Assembly: GCA_001839685.1 (NCBI GenBank)
Contig: MLAK01001049.1
Coordinates: 95,396-159,395 of the forward strand
DNA length: 64,000 bases
Direction of reading: 5' to 3'
Source of the DNA: Tritrichomonas foetus
Taxonomy: Eukaryota; Parabasalia; Tritrichomonadida; Tritrichomonadidae
Notes under the pieces: generated by a model
Told to the model about the DNA's origin: nothing
Database searches by the model: none
Seen by the model: only the letters and a program-made list of their open reading frames with translations
Made by a program: the position numbers and the translations under genes
Shown: positions 36,957 to 48,300 of the stretch, piece after piece
Position numbering within the stretch: the stretch's first letter is position 1
Layout: each line of letters opens with the position of its first letter

Positions 36957-39530
36957 ATGGAGATTTCCTTGGAGCAATATATTGAACTTCTCAATAATTT
37001 GAGAAATCCATCAGGCCAGCAGGCTGCAACTATTATTAACCAATTTAAAGAACAGGCAACAACGCAATTTTTGATTTATTCAGCTCAAGTAATTTTACTC
37101 GATGATGTGAGCGAACAACTCGCCGAGACGGCTATTGTGATGATTAAGAGTGTTTTGAGAATGGTTAGGTATTATGGAATTGACCAAATCGCTGCCATAT
37201 GGGAATCAATTCCGAACGATCAAAGAAATTCTCTCAAGCAGGCATTAGTTCGTGGAATCATGTTCCCTGGAGAACGTTTAAGGAAAATGGCATCATCAAC
37301 TTTAGCGATTATAGCGCAACTTGAATATCCCGTAAAATGGCCAGATTTTTTTCAAGTTCTAGCCACGCTTTGCCAAAATCAAACAGACTACGGAGCATCA
37401 GCCATTATGGGCGTTTTAGATACTCTGGCTGATGCTTTTGAAAGCCAAGATTTCATTCGACCAAGATATATCAAAGAAAGAACAGAAGCCCAGCATGTTG
37501 TTACAACACTTGCATCTCAAGTTTTAAGTAGTGGAGTCTCTCCAGAAATGAAAATCAGCGCTGTCCAAATGCTTCTCAATTCATTTAAATCTACCTTTAC
37601 TCGAGTTTTCACCAACAATGCGGAACTTAGAGAAAATACAATCAATCTTCTTTTGATGAACTTTACGATTCCAAATATTCCTCTCCATTCGATAATTTAT
37701 GATTTTTTCACAGCTATTTTCAAAAGGGCATACCAGACTATGTTTTCAGACCCAATAACCGCTATTGTTACTGCTGTAACAGCTGATCTTCAATCAGGAA
37801 ATTTTGAACTTCAAAGATTAGGTTTAATTTTCCTCAGAAAATGTTCAAAAGAAGAATTTTTCATCTCTAAAAAAGATAACCAAAAAATTATCCCACGCTT
37901 CACTTTGACATGTGCCCAAAGCTTTACTTTGCCTACAATGACCCTTTTAGTCAACACTGCACCAATTGAAATTGACACTATTGATGAAGATTTAAGCGAT
38001 AATATTGGATTTTTCGCTTATAAAGTCCTTGTTGCGTTTTCTAAACTTGCTGGTGAAATAGTTTTTGAAGCAGCACGTGAATATTACATTCAAAATCGAG
38101 CAAGCCCAGAGTGGAATGTAAAATGTGCTTCAATTCTCGCTTTAAAGAGTGTTTTGGGAATTGGTCAAGACGTCGAAATGTATATGAGATCAATTATGGG
38201 AGAAATGATCGCTTTTGCCCAAGATCCAAACCCGACAGTCAGTTATAATGCTATTCTCTTTATTGCTTCCTTTATAAAAATGCCAGGAGCTCATCTTTTT
38301 GAGAGCGAACAAGAAGAAGTCAATTTTATTTTAAGTCTTTCTCTTCAACTTTTAGGCTCTGATGATCTCCATGCAATTTCAGCTTGTTACATTATTGCAA
38401 ACTTTGCAAACAAATATGAAACAACAGATGTTAAATCACCACTTGGTGCACCTGAAGTATTTACCCCATTATTACAAACTTTATGGGCACAATTTAATCG
38501 ACCAACTATTTTTGCCACAAAATTATATCTATTTATCTGTAATGCTCTTCAAACACTCATTTCCAGATCACCTTATCAGACTGTGGAGATTCGACGCACT
38601 TTTTGTGGGGAAATTCTTGGAAAATTCCAAAATACACTTCTAGCTCCACCGAATGATGAAATTCGAGCACTTCAAACAACTCTTCTTGATATTTTAGGTA
38701 CTGTTGTTTATAGTCTTTGTGGCTCATCAATTGATCAAATGTGTGAACAAATTTATTCTATTTTATACCCACTATTACCAAGTGCAGATTCTATTGTTTA
38801 TTTAATTTCTACAATTGGAAACCTAATTATTTCTTCATCTCCTGAATATGCGGCAAGATTTGCAAATCAACTTGTTCCATTTTTACTCCAAGCGCAACAA
38901 TCATCAATGGTTCAACTAATCAGTGAAAGCTCGATGATTATTGGAGATTTATTCCGTNGTGCTTCAGACATAATGATTAACTATGCACTTGATTTCGGCG
39001 ATGCTTTATTAAAGAATATAGTGAATGATGAAACCCCAACTAATCATATATGCCAGCATACCATGTCACTTGCGGATCTTGTGAAAAATAGTGGACATAC
39101 AACTTTGCCACTGAGAGATAGAATGATGGTAGTCATCAGAAACTTCACACATTATCGGTTCAATCCTGAAATTAAAAGCCAAGTTCAAGAAATGACTGAA
39201 ATCCTTGAAGGAATCATTTATTTAGCTGGCGCAATTCTGTATGCATTTTCTAACGATGCTGACTTTATTACTAACAAAGAAAATATAAATATTTTGTTTG
39301 AATTTCGAACACTTTTGAAACCAGATGTATTCAAATCACCGCACATTGATACATCACTTTTACTTTTCCTTGAAAGCGCTTTAACCAACAAAATTGCGGC
39401 AAGATCATATAACATTCAGCTGAATCATAATAACATTAAAGCTTATTTAAAGAAGATTATGAATGAAAATAAAAACTTGAATATTTCTGACAAAGCTAAA
39501 AGGATTTATTCAATGCTTGGTAGTGCATAA
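36957..39530 (+). CDS. Importin subunit beta-1-like karyopherin (Kap95-like)
   Basis: 857 aa HEAT solenoid, matching the length of importin-beta-1 (about 860-880). The N-terminus MEISLEQYIELLNNLRNPSGQQAATIINQFKEQ is the importin-beta N-terminal hairpin. Later RKMASSTLAIIAQLEYPVKWPDFFQVL parallels the conserved A..IA..E.P...WP.L segment. An acidic stretch IDTIDEDLSDNIGFFAYKVL (about residue 345) is followed by WNVKCASILALKSVLGIGQD, equivalent to W..R.AA..A.G.I..G in HEAT 8. It would carry importin-alpha or direct cargo and bind RanGTP and FG-Nups. One undetermined base lies at 38958. CSE1/exportin-2 is a weaker alternative. Confidence 0.82.
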   Translation: MEISLEQYIELLNNLRNPSGQQAATIINQFKEQATTQFLIYSAQVILLDDVSEQLAETAIVMIKSVLRMVRYYGIDQIAAIWESIPNDQRNSLKQALVRGIMFPGERLRKMASSTLAIIAQLEYPVKWPDFFQVLATLCQNQTDYGASAIMGVLDTLADAFESQDFIRPRYIKERTEAQHVVTTLASQVLSSGVSPEMKISAVQMLLNSFKSTFTRVFTNNAELRENTINLLLMNFTIPNIPLHSIIYDFFTAIFKRAYQTMFSDPITAIVTAVTADLQSGNFELQRLGLIFLRKCSKEEFFISKKDNQKIIPRFTLTCAQSFTLPTMTLLVNTAPIEIDTIDEDLSDNIGFFAYKVLVAFSKLAGEIVFEAAREYYIQNRASPEWNVKCASILALKSVLGIGQDVEMYMRSIMGEMIAFAQDPNPTVSYNAILFIASFIKMPGAHLFESEQEEVNFILSLSLQLLGSDDLHAISACYIIANFANKYETTDVKSPLGAPEVFTPLLQTLWAQFNRPTIFATKLYLFICNALQTLISRSPYQTVEIRRTFCGEILGKFQNTLLAPPNDEIRALQTTLLDILGTVVYSLCGSSIDQMCEQIYSILYPLLPSADSIVYLISTIGNLIISSSPEYAARFANQLVPFLLQAQQSSMVQLISESSMIIGDLFRXASDIMINYALDFGDALLKNIVNDETPTNHICQHTMSLADLVKNSGHTTLPLRDRMMVVIRNFTHYRFNPEIKSQVQEMTEILEGIIYLAGAILYAFSNDADFITNKENINILFEFRTLLKPDVFKSPHIDTSLLLFLESALTNKIAARSYNIQLNHNNIKAYLKKIMNENKNLNISDKAKRIYSMLGSA

Positions 39531-40006
39531 TTAAGATTGATTGTATCATGAAATCTTTTTTGTTTGTTTGATATTATTTAATTAAATTGACTAATATCAT
39601 CTATAAAAAGATAATTATCACATACATGGACATTTGTCTTGTTTTTACTTGGAATGATTTGGTATATCATCTCAACCAGTTTTCTATGAATTATTTCTAA
39701 AGAATTATATTAATTAATCATTTTAATGTTTATTTTTCTTGATAAATAATGAGTAGAAATAAATACCATTCTACTCATTATTTTTAGAATGGTTTCTATT
39801 GAATGATCTCATGAATACTGATGTCATCTTCATTTTTTGGATCTTCATGCCCTGGAAATTAAACATAAGCATTTTAAACCAAAGCAAATCGAAATAAACA
39901 CAAATATAGCTAAAACAATTGCAAAGAAATAATAACAAGGAGATAATAACAAAGAGATAATAGTAAAGAAATAATAAAAATGAAATTTCTCATTGATATA
40001 TAAAGT
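39531..40006. other. Convergent spacer containing a hairpin
   Basis: 476 bases between the 3' ends of the importin-beta-1-like gene and the phosphatase gene. The only structure seen is the inverted repeat at 39744-39783. Confidence 0.6.
39744..39783. repeat. 15-bp perfect inverted repeat (hairpin)
   Basis: AAATAATGAGTAGAA (39744-39758) and its exact reverse complement TTCTACTCATTATTT (39769-39783), separated by 10 bases. It sits between two convergent genes and could act in 3'-end formation of one or both, or encode a small hairpin RNA (inference). Confidence 0.7.
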
Positions 40007-40951
40007 TTAAATGAAATATGGTGAAAGAACTTCATTTGTTTCCGGTACAGTTCTCTCTGTCTGTGGAACCGCGTCAAAAATGTTGAATGACATTGAGAAG
40101 CCTCTCTGGCTGTTGCTGACCCTCATCACCGATGCGAGGTTTCCAGTTCGGTACATGTAATTTGGCGCGCTCCAAACTGTCGACACGAGTCCATCAAACC
40201 AAATCTGATAACCCTTCATTGCGACTTGGTGAGCCCTCGTAATATGCACGAGATTGTTTATGTAGGCAAATTTTTTCGAAACATCACCGCCAAAGTTGTA
40301 GCCAACGCCACGCTTTGAAACTGTAAACCCGTTTCTTTCGCTTGGATCGGCCCAGAGGAGGTCCGGAAGGGGCCCCTCAAGCATCGGCTCTTGGAAACGG
40401 TCAACAACCGCTAGTTGGTCGATTAAATGCAGATTCGGAGATAATCCGCCATGGGTGGCAAATATGCGATTATTGATGAGGGCAGCAAGAGGAAGAAAAT
40501 TGAAAAGTTCACAGCAGCGTTGATAAACAGAGTGATCTTTATATTTGACAATGCATTCTTGATAAAATCCGTATGTTCGAGTAATTGCGGCGCATTCGTG
40601 GTTTCCTCTGAGGAGAAAAACCGAATCCGGATTTTTGATCTTGAGGCACAACAAATACATCAAAGTCTCGAGCGAATAATATCCGCGATCAACATAATCG
40701 CCAAGGAATAAGTATTTGGATTCTGGAGGTGGAGGCTCGACCCGGAAAATTTCGAGGAGGTCATAAAGCTGTCCGTGAATATCGCCGACGATGATTATTG
40801 GTGAAGCTAAATTAAGCAAATTCTCTTCTTTCATAAAAAGCTGTGTTGATAATTCGATGATTTTGACAACTTCGTTTTGTTCGAGGAGTTCGGGTGGTGA
40901 CTTTGTAAGTTTTTCGAAGATTTTGTCGACATGAAACTCATGCTGCGACAT
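40007..40951 (-). CDS. PP2A/PP4/PP6-type Ser/Thr protein phosphatase catalytic subunit
   Basis: 314 aa, the usual length for the PP2A clade. Metal-binding and catalytic motifs are intact: GDIHGQ 56-61, GDYVDRG 84-90, RGNHE 115-119, THGGLSP 166-172, then RAHQVAM and SAPNYMYRTGN. In PP2A-clade enzymes the last is normally SAPNYCYRCGN, so both Cys are replaced. The C-terminus EVLSPYFI resembles the methylated PYFL/DYFL tail of PP2A, PP4 and PP6; the SPYF form is closest to PP6 (TPYFL), and the terminal Leu is Ile. GC content is clearly higher than in flanking unknown genes. Start ATG 40951. Confidence 0.93.
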   Translation of the reverse strand: MSQHEFHVDKIFEKLTKSPPELLEQNEVVKIIELSTQLFMKEENLLNLASPIIIVGDIHGQLYDLLEIFRVEPPPPESKYLFLGDYVDRGYYSLETLMYLLCLKIKNPDSVFLLRGNHECAAITRTYGFYQECIVKYKDHSVYQRCCELFNFLPLAALINNRIFATHGGLSPNLHLIDQLAVVDRFQEPMLEGPLPDLLWADPSERNGFTVSKRGVGYNFGGDVSKKFAYINNLVHITRAHQVAMKGYQIWFDGLVSTVWSAPNYMYRTGNLASVMRVSNSQRGFSMSFNIFDAVPQTERTVPETNEVLSPYFI

Positions 40952-41488
40952 TTTCAGGTTTTATTTTTTCCCTCAGAATTAATTATCATAAATTCTATAA
41001 TTTTATTCCCATACCTTTTTGGAGTTTTCTATGTGTACATTTAAATAATTGAATTGATATTCAATTCATAACTTAACTTTTCGCTTTCATTGAATTTGAA
41101 TAACTTCACATTGGCGGTTTTCGACCATTTTTTTATTCTAACTTATTTAGGTTCCACTATTCACATACATGTTGCTATAAAATACTCTAATGTCAGGGGA
41201 CAATTCAACATAATATAAGAAAAGTGAATATCTAAATGCGGAAGTGTTGATAAACTACCTCTGCTTATGGATTTCCCTAAAAATTTAAATATCAATTAAA
41301 ATTCTAATAAAATTAACCAGACAAGATTTTTTGGGAGAAAAACATCAAATTGGTTGCTTTACAAAAAAAACTTTTATTCCATTTTTGTCTCATAAAATAA
41401 TGAATATCTAAATGATCAGAGAATTATTTTATGAGAGAAAATAAAATGAGAGAATTAATAACATCAATATGTAGAAACTCTATAAAAT
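40952..41488. other. Spacer upstream of phosphatase gene
   Basis: 537 AT-rich bases between the phosphatase start and the 3' end of the next minus-strand gene. No gene, tRNA or clear Inr seen. Confidence 0.5.
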
Positions 41489-42949
41489 TTATTCATATAA
41501 ATTTAATAAAAAAGAATGTGCATAAACTTCAACAGACTCCTGTAGATAATCACCAGTGTTCCCTTTTCCACAATCCAATTCACTAATCGGATCAATGATT
41601 TTTTCATCATCCAAGATTTGAGATTTCCACTCTGCCAGCTCTTCATAAGTTTCTGATAAGTCTAATGCATGATTTAATGCATCCAAAACATGCATCATAA
41701 TATTTTTGGCATTTGATGTGATCGGCTGAGTATATTCAGAAATGATAAAAAAGAATCCCAATGCTACCATTTGTTTGGCTACATCAACATTTGCCACGCT
41801 AAACAAATCACAAATTGTGACAAAAGCTGATTGTTGAACTTTGAAAGGAATACCATTTTCAAATATGATGAAAATTTGTTGAACGATTCCTTGCTGCATA
41901 CAAAAATTCACAAACTGACTGCCACTTTTTGTGCCTTGTGCGATAATTTCAAATGCAGAATCAAGCAAAACTTCATATTTTTCATAAGAATCACTTTTCA
42001 TTAAAGTAATAGCAAAATTCAAAAGCATTAAAATTAATTCATGACTTAAATAGTGAATTAAACTTATTGCACGCTCAGCAAACAACATAATAGCTTTGAG
42101 TAACTGATATTGATCAAAAGGAGGATTTACCAAAAAGTTAAGAAATTCTGTAAATGATAAAATATGATTTAAACATGGTCTTGATGATCCAACAAATTTT
42201 GCAATTGCTTTAGCAGCTGAACATTTGAATTCAATTGTTGGATCGTTAAAAACAATTTCAAAAAGACGATCAATTAAAGGGGAAAATGATTCATATGAGA
42301 AAAAATAATAGCCAAAACTTCCAATTGTGTCTAAGATTACATTTTTGTAAGAAATATCTGAATTTAGCATTTCTAAGAATTTTGAAGCAACGCCATTGTC
42401 GACTAAATAATGTGCTACTTTATTATATCCTTCTTTTATACAAATTTCTTCATATTGAACTTGTTTTAAATCATGATCAAGTTCTTTAATATTATGATCG
42501 AGATCATTTGGAGCATGATCAAGATCAAGGAATACTTGATAAAGAATTAATGTGTGTTCTAAATTCAAAAATTGATAAAAAATGGTGTGAATATTGGAAT
42601 CTACTAATTTAGTGACTAATTTATAATCATCATCACAAAAATTATGAAGAACCATTGTTAAAGCATTAATATAAGCAGGATCGAAAGAAACTTGGTTTTT
42701 CAAAGCTTGACCAAAAAGCAAAAGTAAATCTCTCAATTTTCTGATTTGACTGCTATTTAGATATTTATTAATTGAAAAATGCATTAAAGGATCAATGCTT
42801 TGCTGCCAGTTTTGTGAATTAAAAAGATTTTCAATAAAAAGCATTATTTGATCATCTGAGAAAGTAATATCATTCACTTCATCATTTTGCTTAAGCTGTG
42901 TATGATAATTGTCAAGGATTGATAACCTGCTACCATCCTCGGCTAACAT
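41489..42949 (-). CDS. ARM/HEAT-like helical-repeat protein of unknown function
   Basis: 486 aa, almost entirely helical. Repeated helices such as EYEVLLDSAFEIIAQGTKSGS, VQQSAFVTICDLFSVANVDVAK and FKCSAAKAIAKFVGSS fit ARM/HEAT units. A central hydrophilic DLDHAPNDLDHNIKELDHDL segment is a short Asp-His-rich repeat (three LDH copies). No catalytic or targeting motif. It resembles the other solenoid proteins at 23264 and 31773 in style but I see no direct homology. Start ATG 42949. Confidence 0.75.
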   Translation of the reverse strand: MLAEDGSRLSILDNYHTQLKQNDEVNDITFSDDQIMLFIENLFNSQNWQQSIDPLMHFSINKYLNSSQIRKLRDLLLLFGQALKNQVSFDPAYINALTMVLHNFCDDDYKLVTKLVDSNIHTIFYQFLNLEHTLILYQVFLDLDHAPNDLDHNIKELDHDLKQVQYEEICIKEGYNKVAHYLVDNGVASKFLEMLNSDISYKNVILDTIGSFGYYFFSYESFSPLIDRLFEIVFNDPTIEFKCSAAKAIAKFVGSSRPCLNHILSFTEFLNFLVNPPFDQYQLLKAIMLFAERAISLIHYLSHELILMLLNFAITLMKSDSYEKYEVLLDSAFEIIAQGTKSGSQFVNFCMQQGIVQQIFIIFENGIPFKVQQSAFVTICDLFSVANVDVAKQMVALGFFFIISEYTQPITSNAKNIMMHVLDALNHALDLSETYEELAEWKSQILDDEKIIDPISELDCGKGNTGDYLQESVEVYAHSFLLNLYE

Positions 42950-43138
42950 AAAATTTGAAGATTTCGAAATTTCTCAGTTTTTCTGCTTTTTCTTCCATAA
43001 ATATATCAGTATTTAATATTTTTTATCAAAATATTTTAGTATTTTTATTTTTAATAATAATTATTTTATATTAATAAAGAGTTATAGTAATTTTAAATTG
43101 ATATATAGTGAGATAAAACTAATTCTTCTTTACCGAAA

Positions 43139-43144
43139 TCATTG
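43139..43144 (+). promoter_or_regulatory. Initiator (Inr) of the UBX-like gene
   Basis: TCATTG, +1 at A43141, 16 nt before ATG 43157. It overlaps the in-frame TTG at 43142, which is therefore not the start. Confidence 0.45.
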
Positions 43145-43156
43145 AAAAAGAACCAT

Positions 43157-43630
43157 ATGACGATAAATATTCATTCAAAAGCTGGCATGGCTAAATTAGT
43201 GAGACGTTATGGTGAAATTAATGAGATGAATCCTGATGAGACTTACTTCAAAAACATTTTTTGCAATCTTTCAAGCACACCAAATGAAAATGATAAAAAG
43301 TGCCAGCCGTTTGCCGATGGAACAAACTTTTTAAACGACGTTGTAAGTTTCATATCAATTGAATTATTTGATGGTACTCGAATTTATCATTGGTTTTCGC
43401 CAGACGCAACTTTGAATGACCTTTATTTGTTTATTACTTCGAACTTGAGTGACAAAAATAATAATTTTATTTTGGTTGATAAAGACATCAAAGACAAAAA
43501 ACATTTTATCAGGTTTGATGAATGCAGTAAAAGTAAAAATCTTCGAGAATTTCTTGTTCCAATCAATCAGAAATCTACAAGAAATCGATTTAGTTTTCTC
43601 ATGAAAAAACAATTGTTTAATTTTGGATAA
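43157..43630 (+). CDS. Small UBX-like domain protein
   Basis: 157 aa from ATG 43157. Residues about 65-145 fit a UBX/ubiquitin-like fold: SFISIELFDGTRIYHWFSPDATLNDLYLFI matches the UBX pattern I.xRLPDGxRxxxxFxxxxTLxDVYxFI, followed by FILVDKDIKDKKHF and LREFLV. The N-terminal 60 residues carry no clear domain. UBX proteins recruit substrates to the Cdc48/p97 ATPase. The usual FPR loop that inserts into p97 is not evident (DKDIKDKK instead), so binding may be altered. This is the smallest of three UBX-type genes in the window. Confidence 0.65.
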   Translation: MTINIHSKAGMAKLVRRYGEINEMNPDETYFKNIFCNLSSTPNENDKKCQPFADGTNFLNDVVSFISIELFDGTRIYHWFSPDATLNDLYLFITSNLSDKNNNFILVDKDIKDKKHFIRFDECSKSKNLREFLVPINQKSTRNRFSFLMKKQLFNFG

Positions 43631-43944
43631 CTTTCAAAAATTTTATTCTTCACTTTTGAATAGAAACTAACTTTGAGTTTGCAGTATTAGCTTGAAAGCG
43701 ATTTAGTTTTTTGAAATGGCTTGATTTATCTTTAAAATGGCATTATTATTTTTTATCTTGATGACTACAGCAACAACAACAAAGAAGCAAACAAACAAAC
43801 AATGAATGAAAGAAACAAACAAACAAAGAATGAAACAAACAAACAATGAAACAAACAAACAAATAATGAAACAAGCAAACAAATAATGAAAGAAACAAAC
43901 AAACAATGAAAGAAACAAACAAATAATGAATGAAACAAACAAAG

Positions 43945-43975
<31 letters not shown>

Positions 43976-45354
43976 AAAGATTCACAAAATAGATTTTCTT
44001 GGATTAAATTGTCTTTCAATTCTAAGTTAAAACAATATCTACATCATGAAGTATGCTATTCCACAATTAATTCTTTCCATGTAACATTATTGGAATTCAT
44101 TTCTTGTTAACTAAAAATATGGGTTTTGCATCGAAATATTTTCTATTTTTATGGATTTATTTTATGTTTTACAGAATCTGATAGCAGGATATTTGTATAT
44201 GCATTTAATAAAAGTTTTCATGTACTCTCTTTTTAAGGATGATCCAGACACGAGTTTCCATTTTTGATCGATTTTGATTCGCAAGTCACATCCTGTGATA
44301 AAGAACTTTCAAGGTATAAGCATTTGGTTCTTCATAATAAATTTCGTATTCAGAACATTCCTAACAAATAAAAATCCCTCAAGCTATCATTCTGCAATAA
44401 TTATTTAGTGAATCATTTAATTATGCAATTCATGACCTAAAACAATAAAGTTTCTTAAAAGTGTACGAATATAGATCAAAAATCATGTTTACCATCGAAT
44501 GAAATAAAAACAATTGTTCTTTTGATTAATATTTCATGTCATAAACTCAACCCATAACATTATAGTTTCTCCAAATTGTTTTGAACTTCAAGAAGCATTC
44601 AAAAAAAGAATATCAGAAATGCAGCAAGATAATACAATATCGAATAAATGAAATATAGAGTTTTTGCAAAGATAATGAATTTTCATTTCAAAAATACATT
44701 TACAAATTTTAAACACATGATATTTTTCAGCTGACATGCTTTAACTCGCTCAAGAGAGAAAGAAATTACCACATCTCTGATTTCAGTATATTTTGAATTG
44801 AATTTGACCAATGATAACCCGGATTGTATTGGGAAAATTCAGTTTTTCACTTTTTCATCCATTTATTGATGAGATATAGATTTTCACTTATTTGGCATGA
44901 ATGGTCAGAACATCATAAAAATTAATCTATTGGACGTTAGTGCAGTTATCAATGAAAGAATTTTTTTTTTTCAATATTTTGAACATGAATTTATTCTATC
45001 AATTATAGGGTAATTGAAACTTTTTGAAGCAAATCGACGAAAACAAGGATTTGTAATTTATTCGCGTCAATATTATATTTATTATCATTTGTTCCATTAT
45101 ATTGCATTAACATAATTCACTTAATATAAAATTAACATTTAATATCGATAATATTATTGTATTCCCAAGGTATAAAAACAATATAATCTCAAATCTTTAA
45201 ATATATCTGAAATATATTGAAATGTAACATTTCAAATGTAATACGTGAATTCTATCATCATTTTCTTTGATATAATTAAAATAAACTGAAAATATTTGTA
45301 AATTTTATTCAAAATTCTATTAACAAACCTCATAAATTAGGGGAAAAAGCTTGA
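43631..45354. other. Long intergenic region
   Basis: 1.7 kb without a credible gene. It carries the AAAC/AAAG microsatellite at 43780-43975; minus-strand open frames across it (Phe/Cys/Leu/Val) are artefacts of the repeat. AACTTTTTGA occurs near 45016. The rest is AT-rich spacer with stops in all frames. Confidence 0.6.
43780..43975. repeat. AAAC-based microsatellite
   Basis: Interrupted repeats of AAAC with GAATGAAAC/AAAGAATG units, ending in an AAAAAT run (AAAATAAAAATAAAA). Pure purine/A-C strand; likely length-polymorphic. Confidence 0.85.
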
Positions 45355-48300
45355 ATGTCAGCAAGGCGATGCACAAGTTCTATTAATTCATGGTCCAAAC
45401 AATCAGTGAAGGTTGGAAGTATTAATTCTTTAAAAGTGCGCGGTAGCCCATCGATGGCATCGAAAATCTCATCCGAACCTCAAAAACAAGTCCTCAAAGA
45501 AAAATTCTCAAGTGCAGTACCAAATCACACAGCTAGACGGAGGCTAGCATCAAACTCGAAATCAAAAGTATCTATGCTTGGACAGTCACTTTTCGATCTA
45601 TCACTCGGTTTAATCTCATCAAACGAAGTTATAGCTCAAATAAAAAGATTCAGACGATTTGCGCCTCTTCACTTATATCGATATAGTGGCGTAATCGATT
45701 TACTGAATGCATCTTCAAAATGCCCGCCAGATATCCAACTTCAAATTTTGATGATTGGTCGAAAGATGATAAAAGTTGGAAATGTTGCCCCCAGTCGCGC
45801 ACTTCATACTTTTGTTCAATACACGCAAAATTTAATTTATTCGCATTGCAGATTTGCTACGTTTGGAAAGGACCAGGAAAAGCCACATAAAAAATTATCC
45901 CGTCTTTTGGAAGCATTCAAAAGAGCTTCATTGAAGCCAAGAAAAGGAGGAACTGGAACTCTGAGCACTTTGGAAATTGAAAAAATTCTCGAATCTTTAG
46001 AAAAAGAGCAAGGTTCACTTCCAGTTATAGAAAGCTCAGAAAAAAGTAGAGTTAAATCAGACAAAGTCAGTCAAAAATCAAGAGAAAGATCTCCAGAAAA
46101 AAAGCCAGATAAAAAATACGAACTGGATTTTGAATTAAACTTTGAAAAAGCAATTGCACGACCAAAAGAAAGAGCCAATATTGATTTAAAATTGAAAAAA
46201 TATAATAAATTGAAAGATCGACGTGGAAGTGATTTATCAGATCAAAGAACTATGAGGAAAAGTGACTCACGAAGTGAAAGGAGATTCGACAGTCGTGGCA
46301 ACCGAGTTGACAATCATATCTACAATCGTATCGAAAATAGAAGTGAATGCCGTTCTGCAAGACAAAGAGAAAGATTTAATGAAAAAATGGACTATCAATT
46401 CAATAAAGATGAAAATCGTGTAAAAGAAGAATTTATTGATGATGATGATTTGGAATTTATTGAATTTGAAAAAATAATAAAGGAACTGGATGTTGATAAA
46501 ATTGATTTAAGAAAACCTACAAAAATTGAAAGGATTAAAGAAGAATTCAATGAAGAAAATGAGCTCGAAATTGCCAAAATCGAAAATGTTCAAAATATTA
46601 TTATCATTGAAATGAAACCATCAAGTCCAGGATGCCTGAAAAAAGATAATGATTTCCCATCTGATAATTCCAAACCATCTTTAACAGTTTCATCACCACC
46701 AAATAAAAAAGTCGAATTAATCGATAATAGCTATCAATTCCCTGAAAAGGCTGAAAATATAAAACTTGAAAGCTATCAGGAAGGAAAAACAACAATGCCT
46801 CCTGAAAACAATAATCAAACAGAAGATAAAGTGGAAACTATGGAAGAAAAATCAAATGAAATCAATGAGTTTGAAAATGTTGAAGAAATTAATAAGCCAA
46901 TCGGTGAGTTAATTCTTGAAAAACCAGAATTAATTGAAGAGAATGATAAAATCACAGAAATTATTAAAATACCTGAAAACAAAGATGAAAAATATTCTTT
47001 TACTGAGGCAAATGAAATAGTTCAAAAAGAAGAACTTGAAGAAAAGAAAGAAATGACCGAATATAAAGCAGAAATCCTTGGAAATCAAAAATACAATATT
47101 GAAGAAATTATTGAAGACGATAAAGAACAAATTAAACAGAAAAATTGGGCTTCTGAAAACCAATTCATAGAAACTCCGCCAATCATTGAAGAAAAAATGA
47201 ACACAGTTAAATTTGAAATGCCAAATGTAATTGAAACAAACACAGAAGCTGGATTAACAACCAATGAGACAATCGTTGAAGAAAAGAATGAAACNNNNNN
47301 NNNNNNNNNNNNNNNNNNNNNNNNNNNNNNNNNNNNNNNNNNNNNNNNNNNNNNNNNNNNNNNNNNNNNNNNNNNNNNNNNNNNNNNNNNNNNNNNNNNN
47401 NNNNNNNNNNNNNNNNNNNNNNNNNNNNNNNNNNNNNNNNNNNNNNNNNNNNNNNNNNNNNNNNNNNNNNNNNNNNNNNNNNNNNNNNNNNNNNNNNNNN
47501 NNNNNNNNNNNNNNNNNNNNNNNNNNNNNNNNNNNNNNNNNNNNNNNNNNNNNNNNNNNNNNNNNNNNNNNNNNNNNNNNNNNNNNNNNNNNNNNNNNNN
47601 NNNNNNNNNNNNNNNNNNNNNNNNNNNNNNNNNNNNNNNNNNNNNNNNNNNNNNNNNNNNNNNNNNNNNNNNNNNNNNNNTTGAAGAAAAGAATGAAACA
47701 ATTGTTGAAGAAATAAAGCCAGAAGTAATTGAAATCAATATTGAACAACCAAAACAAAGCCAGAATAATAAACAAGTTGAGTCAATAAATGAGCCAGTTT
47801 CTGTTCCATCCATATCAGGAAATATGACAGTGGAGAACATAACCGAAGAAAAAGTTCAACTCATTTCTGAGATTCCAAAACAAAGCATTCCATTTCTAGA
47901 CACTCCTCCAAAACCCGAAATAAAGGACAGTTCAAGTAAAGATAGTATTAATGATTTTGACACCCTTACCAAAGGTAAAATTGTCGTAAGCTTCAGTAAA
48001 GAAAGTATCGACAATTATGAAAATCTATCCAATTCGAAAATTCCATTGAGCCTCAGCAAAGACAGCATTGATGAATACGCAAGCATTCCAAAATCACACA
48101 ATAATTCTACAAACGAACCAAGTATCATCGTCAGAATCATAAGCGAAAGTGATTCTCAAATAGATGAGGTAATTGACATCAAAGATAGTGTGTATCATTC
48201 ACCGCCAAAGAATTTCAACACTGATGCTCAAATGTGTGAAACATTTGCAGCTTCAGCCAAAGAAAACTCTTCTAACCCAGACCATAACATATACCAAATC

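Noticed and set aside
43703..44019. Three overlapping Phe/Cys/Leu/Val-rich minus-strand ORFs
   Set aside because: They read through the AAAC microsatellite in every frame; composition is fully explained by the repeat.
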